NCBI RefSeq assembly: GCF_014204545.1
Contig: NZ_JACHLJ010000002.1
Span: 496,001-560,000, forward strand
Length of the DNA: 64,000 nucleotides
Direction of reading: 5' to 3'
From: Brevundimonas vesicularis
Lineage (GTDB): Bacteria > Pseudomonadota > Alphaproteobacteria > Caulobacterales > Caulobacteraceae
Made by a program: the position numbers and the translations under genes. Position 1 is the first letter of the stretch. Each line of letters starts with the position of its first letter. The notes below the pieces were generated by a model, which had not been told where the DNA came from, searched no databases, and was given only the letters and a program-made list of their open reading frames with translations. This document shows positions 45,803 to 55,856 of the stretch, one piece after another.

Positions 45803-46127
45803 GCGCGCCGTACTCCGGTCAATGCGTGTTCCACCCGGTCCGGTGATGGACGAAGGCGGCCGGTCGGGTCAACCGTAGGGTCCGCAATCCTTCGCGAACC
45901 TGACGAATTGCCGTGCAGCCGTGATCCATTTGTTCGCTTGACGCGGCGGAAATCCAGAGTGCCGCTCTGCTTTTTATTGCCGCATTGACGGCAAATGCGG
46001 CGGACGCGCGCACGGTCTTCGCCCCATTCCGGGCGGAAACGGTGTTTCTTCAGGGCTTTTGCGCACTACGCGGAACGGCGTTGCCGGACGGCGGGTTGGT
46101 TGATCGACGTTATGGAGGACAGAAACA
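45803..46127. other. Divergent intergenic region before the Ala/Pro-rich membrane protein
   Basis: About 325 bases without a gene. It holds a perfect inverted repeat GCCGCATT/AATGCGGC (45979-46001, 7-base loop) and, at its right end, a strong GGAGGAC ribosome site for the next gene. I could not assign promoters with confidence. Confidence 0.5.
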
Positions 46128-46691
46128 ATGTCTATGACCTATGCCAACGCCAACACCGAAGCCCGCGCTGACGACACGACCTTCGTTCCGCGCTACGCCC
46201 GCACGACAAAGTCCAAGAAGTCGGTGAAGACCTGGATGATCCTGGCCCCAATCGGCGCAGTCGTGCTGCTGGGCAGCGGCGTCGCCATGATGATGGGCGG
46301 CGAACAGGCTGCTCCGGCCCAGCCCGCCGAGACCGCCGCACCGGCCATGCAGACCGCGCCCGCCGCAATGACGGCCGCCCAGGCGCCGGTCACGCCCGCC
46401 CCAGCTGAGGTCGCGCCCACGCCGGCTGCGGCGCCAACGCCCGCTGCCGCCCCTGCGCCGGTCGCTCGCCGCGCCGAACCCGTGGCCCGTCGCGCTGCGC
46501 CAGTGGTTGAACGCCCGGCCGCCGCTCGTGTTGAAACGCCTGCTACGCCTGCAGGTCCGCAAGCCTACAGTGCGCCGGCCGCTTCGACGTCAAGCACCAG
46601 CCAGTTGAACACCGGGCCCGCAGCCTCGACCCCGGCTCCGGTCGCGACCACACCCGCCGCTCCCGCGATTACGGTCCAGCCGCTGAATTGA
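46128..46691 (+). CDS. Single-pass membrane protein with Ala/Pro-rich tail, unknown
   Basis: Protein of 187 residues with a cytoplasmic N-terminus, one membrane helix (about 36-56, after KSKKSVK) and a long low-complexity tail of Ala, Pro and Thr with RR pairs. The topology resembles TonB or periplasm-spanning linkers, but there is no folded C-terminal domain, so no function is offered. A strong GGAGGAC ribosome site and an intrinsic terminator show it is a real, probably well-expressed single gene. Confidence 0.75.
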   Translation: MSMTYANANTEARADDTTFVPRYARTTKSKKSVKTWMILAPIGAVVLLGSGVAMMMGGEQAAPAQPAETAAPAMQTAPAAMTAAQAPVTPAPAEVAPTPAAAPTPAAAPAPVARRAEPVARRAAPVVERPAAARVETPATPAGPQAYSAPAASTSSTSQLNTGPAASTPAPVATTPAAPAITVQPLN

Positions 46692-46708
46692 TCTCAGCAG
46701 AATAATGG

Positions 46709-46736
46709 AAAGCCCCGGCCTCGGTTGGGGCTTTTT
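46709..46736 (+). terminator. Intrinsic terminator
   Basis: AGCCCC and GGGGCT pair around a 10-base loop, followed by TTTTT, right after the Ala/Pro-rich membrane protein gene. Confidence 0.82.
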
Positions 46737-46749
46737 CTATGATCGAGGG

Positions 46750-48072
46750 TCAGGCGCCGCTGACGCGCCAGATGACATTGCCCACGTCGTCGGCGACCAA
46801 CAGCGCGCCTTGCCGGTCGATCTGTACCCCGACGGGCCGGCCCTGAGCCTGACCTTGGGCGTTCAGAAATCCGGTCAGAACATCCTGCGGCGGCCCGGCG
46901 GGACGCCCATCGACGAACGGCACGAAGATCACCTTGTATCCGCTGCGGACGCTGCGATTCCACGATCCATGCTGGCCGACGAAAACGCCCGAGCGCAAGG
47001 CTGGCGGCAACAGGCTCGCGTCTTGTCCGAATGTCAGCCCCAGCGACGCCGTGTGCGCGCCCAGGGCGTAATCCGGCCGGATCGCGCGCGCGACCATCGC
47101 CGGATTGGCGGGTGGGCGCGTATCGACAGTCTGGCCGTAATAGCTCCACGGCCAGCCATAGAAGGCGCCTGGTGTCACCGAGGTCATATAGTCGGGCACC
47201 AGATCGTCGCCGATCTTATCACGCTCGTTGACCGCCACCCACAGCTGGCCGGTCTGCGGGTTCCAATCCATGCCGACCGGATTGCGCAGGCCCGAGGCAT
47301 AGACCTGCCGCGCGCCCGTCGCCGGATCGATCTCCAGGATGGCGGCGCGATCGACTTCCTCGTCCAGGCCGTTTTCGCCGACGTTGGAGTTGGATCCGAC
47401 CCCGATATACAGCCTCCGCCCGTCCGGGCTGGCGACAAGGCTCTTGGTCCAGTGGTGATTGCGGCCGGCAGGCAGGTCCGCGACCTTCGTGGATGCAGCG
47501 TCGATCCGCGTCTGGCCGCTCCGATACGGAAAGGCCACCACCGCATCGGCATTGGCGACATACAGCCGGTCGCCGACCAGAGCCATGCCGAATGGCGAGT
47601 TCAGTCCGGTCACGAAATCGGTCGTGATCTCCGCTGCGCCGTCGCCATCCGCATCCCGCAGCAGGACGATCTTGTTGGGGCTCGGGACACCGGCGCCGGC
47701 CTCGGCCATGACCTTGCCCATCACCCAGCCACGCAGACCGCCCTTCTTGTCTTCGGGTTTGGGCGGCGCATTCGACTCCGCGACCAGAATATCGCCGTTG
47801 GGCAGGCGATAGAGCCAGCGCGGGTGATCCAGGCCTGTCGCAAACGCCTGTACGCGCAATCCCGCCGCCGCGACCGGCGTCGCGCCTTCGGGCCAGCTCG
47901 ACGCCGGGGCGATATTGACGGTAGGCAGCAAGCCCTGACGCGGCTCTGGCAGTTGCGGGTCTGGACCAAATCCCGCCGCGACGGGCAAGGCTGTTCCGCC
48001 AGCGCAGGCTCCCAGACCGATCACCGTCGCAAGCAGTGTCGAGGCGAACAAGACCGTCCGGGAAGAGCGCAT
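46750..48072 (-). CDS. PQQ-dependent sugar dehydrogenase-like protein (sorbosone dehydrogenase type)
   Basis: Exported six-bladed beta-propeller of 440 residues. The signal peptide has a Cys (LGACAG), so it may be a lipoprotein. The propeller has [50 protein letters not shown] and HGSWNRS, all characteristic of the L-sorbosone/soluble glucose dehydrogenase family. Whether it binds PQQ and which sugar it oxidises is not known. It lies 12 bases downstream of the lipocalin gene on the same strand, so they form an operon. Confidence 0.86.
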   Translation of the reverse strand: MRSSRTVLFASTLLATVIGLGACAGGTALPVAAGFGPDPQLPEPRQGLLPTVNIAPASSWPEGATPVAAAGLRVQAFATGLDHPRWLYRLPNGDILVAESNAPPKPEDKKGGLRGWVMGKVMAEAGAGVPSPNKIVLLRDADGDGAAEITTDFVTGLNSPFGMALVGDRLYVANADAVVAFPYRSGQTRIDAASTKVADLPAGRNHHWTKSLVASPDGRRLYIGVGSNSNVGENGLDEEVDRAAILEIDPATGARQVYASGLRNPVGMDWNPQTGQLWVAVNERDKIGDDLVPDYMTSVTPGAFYGWPWSYYGQTVDTRPPANPAMVARAIRPDYALGAHTASLGLTFGQDASLLPPALRSGVFVGQHGSWNRSVRSGYKVIFVPFVDGRPAGPPQDVLTGFLNAQGQAQGRPVGVQIDRQGALLVADDVGNVIWRVSGA

Positions 48073-48084
48073 AACCTTTGATCC

Positions 48085-48636
48085 TTACCGCGCTGGTTGG
48101 GCCGGGAACTCCAGTCGACTGACGTCGTATCCGAGGGCCCGCGCCCGTTCGGTCAAGGCGCGCACCTGCTGCTCGCTGGGCAGGTCGCGCGTGTAGATGA
48201 ACAGGCGATTGAAGGTCGGATCCGCCGATATGAACCAGCTGTAGTCGTCCGCCCGGTCCAGCACCCAATAGTCCCAGGTCACAAACCCGGCCAGGTATTT
48301 GACCCTCAGCTTGGCGTTGGTGCCTGGGTCGAGGATTTCGCCCCGTCCGCCGATAGCCTTTTCCTTGCCGGCCGGCGTGCCGACCTGACAGGTGTCGCGC
48401 ACGTCGACCCGCGTCCCCTCCACCGGCGTATAGATCGACACGCCGGCGACGCAGCCGTCGGTCAGCCGATCCGGCAGGCGCGCGATCTCGTGCCAACGCC
48501 CGGACCACAGACGCTGCACATCCACCGGCTTGGCCGGCTGCGGCGCGCGATATTCGGATGGAGACGGTGCGGTCACGCATCCCGCCAGCGCGATCGCGGC
48601 GGCGGCGGATGCGGCGAGGGATTTCAGGCTGGACAT
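48085..48636 (-). CDS. blc: Bacterial lipocalin (Blc-like lipoprotein)
   Basis: Lipoprotein of 183 residues. The signal peptide ends in LAGC. The lipocalin barrel has the GxW motif in WSGRWHEIARLPDRL, two Cys that may pair, and the family segment WDYWVLDRADDYSWFISADP. E. coli Blc is anchored in the outer membrane and binds lysophospholipids. It is first in a two-gene operon with the sugar dehydrogenase. Confidence 0.9.
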   Translation of the reverse strand: MSSLKSLAASAAAAIALAGCVTAPSPSEYRAPQPAKPVDVQRLWSGRWHEIARLPDRLTDGCVAGVSIYTPVEGTRVDVRDTCQVGTPAGKEKAIGGRGEILDPGTNAKLRVKYLAGFVTWDYWVLDRADDYSWFISADPTFNRLFIYTRDLPSEQQVRALTERARALGYDVSRLEFPAQPAR

Positions 48637-48808
48637 GGGCGTTTCCGTTTTGATGCCATAAGCCGCTTTCAGCGACCCTGGTTCCGTTACGCTCCGACGA
48701 CGAAATCGGACGCTGCGGGCCGAAAATCTCCTAGCGGGGAACAGGAACCCTCGCTTGTCCCCTGGCGCACATTGGCGTTGTCACATGGCGTTCGACGGAG
48801 ACGCCTCG

Positions 48809-49753
48809 GTGAATATCGCCACCCTAACCAGAAACAGCCTCGCCCTGTCCGCGCCGCGCCTGACGCACCTACAGCGCCTGGAGGCCGAGAGTATCCATAT
48901 CCTGCGCGAGGTGGCGGCCGAGGTCGAGCGTCCGGTCATGCTGTACTCGATCGGCAAGGACTCGGCCGTCTTGCTGCATCTGGCGAAGAAGGCCTTCTAT
49001 CCGTCCAAGCCGCCCTTCCCGCTTCTGCACGTCGACACGACGTGGAAGTTCCGCGCCATGTACGCGATGCGGGAACGGGCCGCCGCCGATCTGGGCGTCG
49101 AACTGCTGGTCCACCAGAACCCCGGCGCCGTCGCGCGCGGCATCAACCCCTTCGATCACGGCTCGGCCCTGCACACGGACTTGTGGAAGACCGAAGGTCT
49201 GAAACAGGCCCTGAACCATTACGGCTTTGACGCGGCCTTCGGCGGCGCCCGTCGCGACGAGGAGAAATCGCGCGCCAAGGAACGCATCTTCTCCTTCCGC
49301 ACCGCCGAACACCGTTGGGACCCCAAGAACCAGCGGCCTGAACTCTGGCGGCTCTACAACACGCGCAAAAAGCCCGGTGAGAGCATCCGCGTCTTCCCTA
49401 TCTCAAACTGGACCGAGTTGGATGTCTGGCAATACATCCACCTCGAGCAGATCCCCATCGTGCCGCTGTATCTGGCCGCCGAACGGCCGGTGGTGGAACG
49501 TGACGGCGCCCTGATCATGGTCGATGACGACCGGTTCCGGCTGCGCCCCGGCGAGACGCCGCAGATGAAGTCCGTCCGGTTCCGCACCCTGGGCTGCTAC
49601 CCCCTTACCGGCGCAGTCGAGAGCACGGCCGCGACCCTGCCCGAGGTGATCCAGGAAATGCTGCTGACCACCACCTCGGAACGCCAGGGCCGGATGATCG
49701 ACCACGACCAGTCCGCCTCGATGGAGAAGAAGAAGCAGGAGGGCTATTTCTGA
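48809..49753 (+). CDS. cysD: Sulfate adenylyltransferase small subunit
   Basis: With CysN makes APS from sulfate and ATP; 314 residues from the GTG start. The family start [21 protein letters not shown] is followed by the PP-loop motif [15 protein letters not shown], and the conserved [17 protein letters not shown] and [10 protein letters not shown]. The GTG at 48809 has a GGAG site eight bases before it; an in-frame ATG at 48785 lacks a ribosome site and is the alternative. Its stop shares one base with the cysNC start (TGATG). Confidence 0.96.
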   Translation: MNIATLTRNSLALSAPRLTHLQRLEAESIHILREVAAEVERPVMLYSIGKDSAVLLHLAKKAFYPSKPPFPLLHVDTTWKFRAMYAMRERAAADLGVELLVHQNPGAVARGINPFDHGSALHTDLWKTEGLKQALNHYGFDAAFGGARRDEEKSRAKERIFSFRTAEHRWDPKNQRPELWRLYNTRKKPGESIRVFPISNWTELDVWQYIHLEQIPIVPLYLAAERPVVERDGALIMVDDDRFRLRPGETPQMKSVRFRTLGCYPLTGAVESTAATLPEVIQEMLLTTTSERQGRMIDHDQSASMEKKKQEGYF

Positions 49754-51666
49754 TGGCTCACCAATCGGATTTGATCGCCGCGGATATCGACGCCTATCTG
49801 GACGCCCACCAGCACAAGAGCCTGCTGCGCTTCATCACCTGCGGCAGCGTGGACGACGGCAAGTCCACCCTGATCGGGCGACTGCTCTACGACTCCAAGA
49901 TGATCTTCGAGGATCAGATGGCGGCGCTGGAGGCGGACAGCCGCCGCGTCGGCACCCAGGGCGGCGACATCGACTTCGCCCTGCTGGTCGATGGTCTGGC
50001 TGCCGAGCGGGAGCAGGGCATCACCATCGACGTGGCCTATCGCTTCTTCTCGACCGAAAAGCGGAAGTTCATCGTCGCCGACACGCCCGGCCATGAGCAG
50101 TACACGCGCAACATGGTCACCGGCGCCTCGACCGCCGACGCCGCCGTCATCCTGATCGACGCCCGGCGCGGCGTGCTGACCCAGACGCGCCGTCACGCCT
50201 ATCTGGTCAGCCTGCTGGGCATCCGCCACGTCGTCCTGGCGGTGAACAAGATGGACCTGATGGGCTGGTCGCAGGCGGTGTTCGACGCCATCGTCGCCGA
50301 CTTCCGCACCTTCGCTGGCCAGATCGGGCTCCAGACCTTCGACGCCATACCGATGTCGGCCCTGCGCGGCGACAACAACACCGAACCCAGCAGCCATTCG
50401 CCCTGGTACGCCGGCCCACCGCTGATGAGCCTTTTGGAATCGCTGGAGGTCGGCGACGATCTTCAGGCCGATCCGTTCCGCCTGCCGGTGCAGTGGGTCA
50501 ACCGGCCCAACCTCGACTTCCGCGGCTTCTCCGGCCAGATCGCCGCCGGGACGGTGCGGCCCGGCGATCCCGTCCGCGTCCTGCCGTCGGGCAAGACCTC
50601 GACCGTGGCCCGCATCGTCACCGCCGACGGCGACTTGGGTTTGGCCGTCGCCGGCCAGTCGATCACCCTGACCCTGGCCGACGAGATCGATGTCTCGCGC
50701 GGCGACGTCCTGGCCAGCGCCGACGCCCCGCCCGAGGCGGCCGATCAGTTCGAGGCCACCGTGGTCTGGATGGACGACGAGCCCCTGCTGCCGGGCCGCC
50801 CTTACCTGCTCAAGATCGGCGCCAAACTGGTGGGCGCCACCATCACCGAGCCCAAGCACAAGGTGAACGTCAACACCCTGGAGCAGCAACCGGCCAAGCG
50901 GCTGGAACTGAACGAGATCGGCGTCTGCAACCTGTCGCTGGACGCCTCCATCGCCTTCGCCCCCTATGCCCAAAACAAGGATCTGGGCGGCTTCATCCTG
51001 ATCGACCGCATCTCGAACCGCACGGTCGGGGCTGGTCTGCTGCACTTCGCCCTGCGCCGCGCCCACAACATCCATTGGCAGGCCCTGTCGGTCGACAAGG
51101 ACGCTCGGGCGGCCATCAAGAACCAAAAAGGGCGCGTCATCTGGCTGACCGGCCTGTCGGGCGCAGGCAAATCGACCATCGCCGATCTGGTGGAAAAGCG
51201 GCTGCACGCCGACGGTCGCCACACCTATCTGCTGGACGGCGATAATGTCCGCCACGGCCTGAACCGCGACCTGGGCTTTACAGAGGAGGACCGGGTCGAG
51301 AACATCCGCCGCGTCGCCGAGGTGTCGAAACTGATGGTGGACGCGGGCCTGATCGTCCTGGTCAGCTTCATCTCGCCCTTCCGCGCTGAACGCCGTCTGG
51401 CCCGCGACCTGCTGGGCGAGGGCGAGTTCGTCGAGGTCCATGTCGATACGCCGCTGGCGGTCGCCGAGGCTCGCGACGTCAAGGGTCTGTATAAGAAGGC
51501 CCGCGCGGGAGAGCTCAAAAACTTCACCGGCATCGACAGCCCTTATGAAGACCCCGAAAGCCCCGAGATCGTCGTGGACACCACCACCATGTCGCCCGAG
51601 GACGCAGCCGAGCGCATCGTCGCCTGGCTTGATGGGCGCTTCTCGACCGAGGACTTCGCCATCTAG
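49753..51666 (+). CDS. cysNC: Bifunctional sulfate adenylyltransferase GTPase / APS kinase (CysN-CysC fusion)
   Basis: Two enzymes of sulfate activation in one 637-residue chain. The CysN part (1-445) has G1 [16 protein letters not shown]3 DTPGHEQY and G4 NKMD. The APS kinase part has its P-loop GLSGAGKST (from residue 467) and [23 protein letters not shown]. The fusion is common in alphaproteobacteria (NodQ-type) and delivers PAPS directly. It is coupled to cysD. CysQ, which clears PAP, is encoded 10 kb further right. Confidence 0.97.
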   Translation: MAHQSDLIAADIDAYLDAHQHKSLLRFITCGSVDDGKSTLIGRLLYDSKMIFEDQMAALEADSRRVGTQGGDIDFALLVDGLAAEREQGITIDVAYRFFSTEKRKFIVADTPGHEQYTRNMVTGASTADAAVILIDARRGVLTQTRRHAYLVSLLGIRHVVLAVNKMDLMGWSQAVFDAIVADFRTFAGQIGLQTFDAIPMSALRGDNNTEPSSHSPWYAGPPLMSLLESLEVGDDLQADPFRLPVQWVNRPNLDFRGFSGQIAAGTVRPGDPVRVLPSGKTSTVARIVTADGDLGLAVAGQSITLTLADEIDVSRGDVLASADAPPEAADQFEATVVWMDDEPLLPGRPYLLKIGAKLVGATITEPKHKVNVNTLEQQPAKRLELNEIGVCNLSLDASIAFAPYAQNKDLGGFILIDRISNRTVGAGLLHFALRRAHNIHWQALSVDKDARAAIKNQKGRVIWLTGLSGAGKSTIADLVEKRLHADGRHTYLLDGDNVRHGLNRDLGFTEEDRVENIRRVAEVSKLMVDAGLIVLVSFISPFRAERRLARDLLGEGEFVEVHVDTPLAVAEARDVKGLYKKARAGELKNFTGIDSPYEDPESPEIVVDTTTMSPEDAAERIVAWLDGRFSTEDFAI

Positions 51667-51706
51667 GTTCGGAACCTTGACCGTTCGCTGGACGCTCTAG
51701 GATGCG

Positions 51707-52756
51707 ATGACCAATCCGATCCAGAAGCTGGGCCTCGACACCATCGAGCAGTCGCAGATCGCCCGTATCGCCGGGATCAATCTGACGTTGGGCGGTCTGA
51801 TCAGCGCGGGCGTCATCCTCCTGATCGCCTTCGCCGCCCACTGGCTGGTGACGCGGTCGCTGCGCCGGGTGCGCGAGCGCTCGGACCGCAGCCGTCAGGC
51901 GATCTATCTGCTGGAGCGTCTGGCCGGCTACGGCATCATCGTCGTGGGGATCATGTCGGCCCTGTCCGCGGCGGGGCTGAACCTGTCGTCCCTGACCGTC
52001 TTCGCCGGCGCGCTCGGCATCGGCGTGGGTCTCGGGCTGCAGGGCGTGGTCAAGGAGTTCGTCTCCGGCCTGTTCCTGATCTTCGACCGGATGGTGTCGG
52101 TCGGCGACTATATCGAGATCGAAGACATCGGCATCCGCGGCGCCATCATGGAGATCGGCCCTCGCGCCACCCGTGTCCGCACCAACGACAACGTCAATGT
52201 CCTGGTGCCCAACTCGCGCTTCATCGAACAGCCCGTCACCAACTGGACCATGAAGGGCGACACCCGCCGCATCCATGTGCCCTTCACCGTCGCCTATGGC
52301 TCGGACCGGGGACAGGTGCGCGATGCGGTCCTGGCCGCCGCCCGCGCCAGCCCCTTCACCCTGCCGGAGACGGAGGCCCGCAAGAGCCAGGTCTGGCTGG
52401 TGGCCTTCGGCGATCGGGGCCTGGCGTTCGAACTGGTGGTCTGGCCGACGCGTGACGCCGTCAAACGTCCGGCGGCCATGCACGCCGCCTACACCTGGCT
52501 GATCGCCGACGCCCTGGATTCAGCGGGCGTCGAGGTGCCGGTGCCCCAGACCGATCTTCGCCTGCGCACCGCCTTCGGCCTGGATGGCGAAGAAGCCTTG
52601 AAGCGCCTAGGCTACGGCGTCGGCGCACCACCGCGACCGACCGGCCCGCAAAGCCCCGCCCGAACCGCCAACGACGCCGCCGACGACGTCATGGCCGACG
52701 ATGAAGCGGAGATCCCGGAACCGCCCGCTTCACCCAAGGCCCGTCAGACGGACTGA
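51707..52756 (+). CDS. MscS-family mechanosensitive ion channel
   Basis: Small-conductance channel of 349 residues with three membrane helices (about 25-45, 62-85, 93-115). The pore helix is [25 protein letters not shown], and the beta domain has [38 protein letters not shown]. The alpha/beta domain follows, and then a disordered acidic tail of about 50 residues. It releases solutes on osmotic downshock. Its end overlaps the end of the convergent glcB gene by 13 bases. Confidence 0.94.
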   Translation: MTNPIQKLGLDTIEQSQIARIAGINLTLGGLISAGVILLIAFAAHWLVTRSLRRVRERSDRSRQAIYLLERLAGYGIIVVGIMSALSAAGLNLSSLTVFAGALGIGVGLGLQGVVKEFVSGLFLIFDRMVSVGDYIEIEDIGIRGAIMEIGPRATRVRTNDNVNVLVPNSRFIEQPVTNWTMKGDTRRIHVPFTVAYGSDRGQVRDAVLAAARASPFTLPETEARKSQVWLVAFGDRGLAFELVVWPTRDAVKRPAAMHAAYTWLIADALDSAGVEVPVPQTDLRLRTAFGLDGEEALKRLGYGVGAPPRPTGPQSPARTANDAADDVMADDEAEIPEPPASPKARQTD

Positions 52757-54888
52757 GCGGCCTTCGCCTTCAACCGCCAGGCATGCAGCAATGGCTCGGT
52801 ATAGCCGTTCGGCTGCTCGACGCCTTCGAACACCAACGCCCGCGCCGCCTGATAGGCCAGACTGCTATCCGGGTCCGCCGCCATCGGCCGATAAAGCGGA
52901 TCGCCCGCATTCTGACCATCGACCTTGGCCGCCATGCGCTGGAAGGCCGCTTCGACCTGATCGGTCGTGCAGACCCCGTGCAGCAGCCAGTTGGCGATAT
53001 GCTGCGAACTGATCCGCAGCGTCGCCCGGTCTTCCATCAGGCCGATGTCGTGGATGTCCGGCACCTTGGAACACCCCACGCCCTGATCAATCCAGCGCAC
53101 GACATAGCCCAGTATGCCCTGGGCGTTGTTGTCCAACTCGGCCGCCACCTCGTCCTCGGACCAGTTGACGCCGTTCGCCAGCGGCGGGGTCAGCAAAGCC
53201 TCCAGCCCCGGCGTCTCGCGCCCGGCCACCTCCTTCTGAACCGTGAACACATCGACAGCATGATAGTGCAGCGCGTGCAGGGTCGCCGCCGTCGGCGAGG
53301 GGGTCCAGGCGGTGTTCGCGCCCGTCTTCGGATGACCGATCTTCTGCTCCAGCATGTCCGCCATCCGGTCCGGCGCCGCCCACATCCCCTTGCCGATCTG
53401 CGCCTTGCCCGACAGGCCGCATTTCAGGCCGATGGCGACGTTTCTCGCCTCATAGGCCGCGATCCAGGGGCTGGACTTGATGTCCGCCTTCCGCACCACC
53501 GGCCCGGCCTGCATGGCGGTGTGGATCTCGTCGCCTGTCCGGTCCAGGAAGCCGGTGTTGATGAAGACGATCCGGTCCTTCACCGCGTGGATACAGGCCG
53601 CCAGATTGGCCGAGGTGCGCCGCTCCTCGTCCATGACCCCGACCTTGATCGCATGGCGCGGCAGGGCCAGCAGATCCTCGACCGCGTCGAACAGCCGGTC
53701 GGTGAAGGCCGCCTCGTCCGGCCCATGCATCTTCGGCTTGACGATATAGACCGAGCCCGTCGCGCTGTTGGCGAACGCCCCCAGGTCCTTGATGTCATAC
53801 AGGGCGATCAAACTGGTCACGATCGCGTCCATGATCCCCTCGGGCGCATCCGACCCGTCGGCCAGGCGAATGGCCGGCGTGGTCATCAGATGGCCGACGT
53901 TGCGCACGAACAGCAGGCTGCGCCCCTTCAGGATCACCGACGACCCGTCCGGCGCCGTCCACTGGCGATCCGGCTCCAGAGCGCGGGTCAGTGTCTCGCC
54001 GCCCTTCTTGAACGTCGCCGACAGATCGCCGCGCATCAGACCCAGCCAGTTGCGATAAGCCTCGGCCTTGTCCGCCGCATCGACGGCCGCGACGGAATCC
54101 TCCAGATCGACGATGGTCGAAAGGGCCGATTCCAGCACCACATCCGCCAGCCCCGCCGCATCGCCGCGCCCCACCGGATGGCTGCGGTCGATCACCAGTT
54201 CTATGTGCAGTCCGTTGTTGACCAGCAGGATCGAGGCGGGTGCGCCGGCCTCGCCGGTGAAACCGACGAACTGTCCCGCATCCCTCAACGCGGGCGACAG
54301 TTTGCCATCGACCACCGACCAGCCGCCCACGTCCGCGTGCGAACCATCGGCCAGCGGCGCCGCATCGTCCAAAAAGGCCTTGGCCCGCGCGACCACCCGC
54401 GCGCCGCGCGCCGCGTCATAGCCGCCGCCGGCCGGCAGGTCGCCCAACGCATCCGTGCCGTAAAGCGCGTCATACAGGCTGCCCCACCGTGCATTGGCGG
54501 CGTTCAGCAGGAAGCGAGCGTTCAGCACCGGCACGACCAACTGCGGCCCGGCCATGCGCGCGATCTCGGCGTCCGCGCCTTCAGTCCCGATCGTGAACGG
54601 CGCCGGCTCCTCGACCAGATAGCCGATATCTTTCAGAAACGCCTCGGACGCCGCCACATCATACGGCTGGCCCCGCCGCGCCCGGTTCCAATCGTCGATC
54701 TGCGCCTGCAAGGCGTCGCGTCGCGCCAGCAGCGCCCGGTTCTCTGGCGCGAACCGCTCGAAGATCGCCGCCGCCCCGCTCCAAAATGCCGCCGCATCAA
54801 GCCCCAGCCCCGGCAGCACATCCTGCTCGATCAGGGCGATCAGTTCGCCCGCGACCTTCAGCCCTGCGCGATCTTCATGGGTCGTCAT
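52744..54888 (-). CDS. glcB: Malate synthase G
   Basis: Condenses glyoxylate and acetyl-CoA to malate; 714 residues, the normal length for isoform G. It has the N-terminal helical clasp, the TIM barrel with [45 protein letters not shown] and [16 protein letters not shown], and the C-terminal plug with catalytic Asp in [23 protein letters not shown]. The long open frame on the opposite strand is its shadow. The start at 54888 ([14 protein letters not shown]) follows the family. Confidence 0.97.
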   Translation of the reverse strand: MTTHEDRAGLKVAGELIALIEQDVLPGLGLDAAAFWSGAAAIFERFAPENRALLARRDALQAQIDDWNRARRGQPYDVAASEAFLKDIGYLVEEPAPFTIGTEGADAEIARMAGPQLVVPVLNARFLLNAANARWGSLYDALYGTDALGDLPAGGGYDAARGARVVARAKAFLDDAAPLADGSHADVGGWSVVDGKLSPALRDAGQFVGFTGEAGAPASILLVNNGLHIELVIDRSHPVGRGDAAGLADVVLESALSTIVDLEDSVAAVDAADKAEAYRNWLGLMRGDLSATFKKGGETLTRALEPDRQWTAPDGSSVILKGRSLLFVRNVGHLMTTPAIRLADGSDAPEGIMDAIVTSLIALYDIKDLGAFANSATGSVYIVKPKMHGPDEAAFTDRLFDAVEDLLALPRHAIKVGVMDEERRTSANLAACIHAVKDRIVFINTGFLDRTGDEIHTAMQAGPVVRKADIKSSPWIAAYEARNVAIGLKCGLSGKAQIGKGMWAAPDRMADMLEQKIGHPKTGANTAWTPSPTAATLHALHYHAVDVFTVQKEVAGRETPGLEALLTPPLANGVNWSEDEVAAELDNNAQGILGYVVRWIDQGVGCSKVPDIHDIGLMEDRATLRISSQHIANWLLHGVCTTDQVEAAFQRMAAKVDGQNAGDPLYRPMAADPDSSLAYQAARALVFEGVEQPNGYTEPLLHAWRLKAKAAQSV

Positions 54889-55116
54889 GACGGCCTCTCT
54901 CCGGCGCGACGCCGGCCTGTAACAATGCGTGATCAGGTAAGCCGAGGCCGGACACTGGCGCAAGGGTCACGTCGCGTCATCGCCGTCGCTTTTCGCCCAA
55001 GGCGAAGCCCGGCTGGTCACAAACGCTTAACCGCGTCCGTGAACGGGACCGCAAGCGACGGCGCCTATTGTGAGCTTACGGACGAACTCGCGTCCGGTCA
55101 GTCGAGCGTCTCGCCC

Positions 55117-55491
55117 ATGCTGTTTCTTCTGAACGACGTCGTGTTCGACCTGGACGAGGCCTGCCCGGTCACGCCTGCCGACGCGCGCCGGTTCGAGAAG
55201 CTGGGTCTGGACTATCTGCTGGAACTGGGTTGCGAACTGTTCGCCGAGGACCCGCTGCTTCATCGCAACGATCCCGAACGCGCCCGTCGCCTGGCCTGGC
55301 TCATCGCCGAGCGCAGCCCGGACGTGAACGCCGCTCTGTTCGCGGCGCCTGCCGCCGCCTGCAATCCGGACCTGGTAGAGCCGCGTTTCTGCACCCTGCC
55401 CGAACAGGTGATGCGCCAGCTTCAGGCCAAGGGCCGTCGCCTCGACGCCGTCTCTGCCGACCGCGCCGTCTGGAACCGCCTGGCCGCCTGA
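55117..55491 (+). CDS. Hypothetical protein
   Basis: Soluble protein of 124 residues, starting MLFLLNDVVFDLDEACPVTP and containing LDYLLELGCELFAEDPLLHR and PRFCTLPEQVMRQLQAKG. It has no signal peptide or membrane helix. I do not recognise it by name, but the regular helix pattern and codon use look real. An in-frame GTG at 55039 would add 26 residues. It is divergent from glcB. Function unknown. Confidence 0.75.
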   Translation: MLFLLNDVVFDLDEACPVTPADARRFEKLGLDYLLELGCELFAEDPLLHRNDPERARRLAWLIAERSPDVNAALFAAPAAACNPDLVEPRFCTLPEQVMRQLQAKGRRLDAVSADRAVWNRLAA

Positions 55492-55509
55492 TCGCGGCCT
55501 GGAACGCCG

Positions 55510-55656
55510 TCAGAAGACGGCGTTGAACACCACATGGACCAGCGTCGCCACGGCTACGATAAAACCGAAGCCGACGACCAGCCCCACCGCCGGATGCAGC
55601 GGCGCCCGCTCACGCGGCGCATGGGCGATACGGTCTTGAGGATGGATGAGAGCCAT
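55510..55656 (-). CDS. Small single-pass membrane protein
   Basis: A 48-residue protein starting MALIHPQDRIAHAPRERAPL with one membrane helix (about 23-45) at its C-terminal end. A good AAGGAC ribosome site precedes the ATG. A basic N-terminus suggests it stays inside. Its stop is 18 bases from the end of the hypothetical gene on the other strand. Function unknown. Confidence 0.65.
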   Translation of the reverse strand: MALIHPQDRIAHAPRERAPLHPAVGLVVGFGFIVAVATLVHVVFNAVF

Positions 55657-55679
55657 CGTCCTTGTCCTTTCCCTATGAT

Positions 55680-55695
55680 CCCGGATCGATCCGGG
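55680..55695. repeat. 16-bp palindrome, second exact copy
   Basis: CCCGGATCGATCCGGG, identical to 24240-24255 and one base from part of the carD terminator (9338-9353). It lies upstream of the small membrane protein gene and of the divergent peptidase-like gene. Confidence 0.8.
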
Positions 55696-55856
55696 AGGGG
55701 AGCGTCGGACTCTGACGGCCTGATCGTCTCCTCCAGAACCGAGCATGACTCCGATAGCCCTTCATGGCGAGGGGTTATTTGACGTGGACCAATCGGCTGG
55801 ACGGCGGCGCGTGGAAGTTGCACGCTCGCGCCCAAGAGATGTTCGGGACTGATTGT

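Noticed and set aside
52783-55491. A 902-codon open frame on the plus strand opposite glcB
   Set aside because: It is the antisense shadow of malate synthase G, which has full family motifs. Only its last 124 codons (from 55117) lie outside glcB and are kept as a gene.
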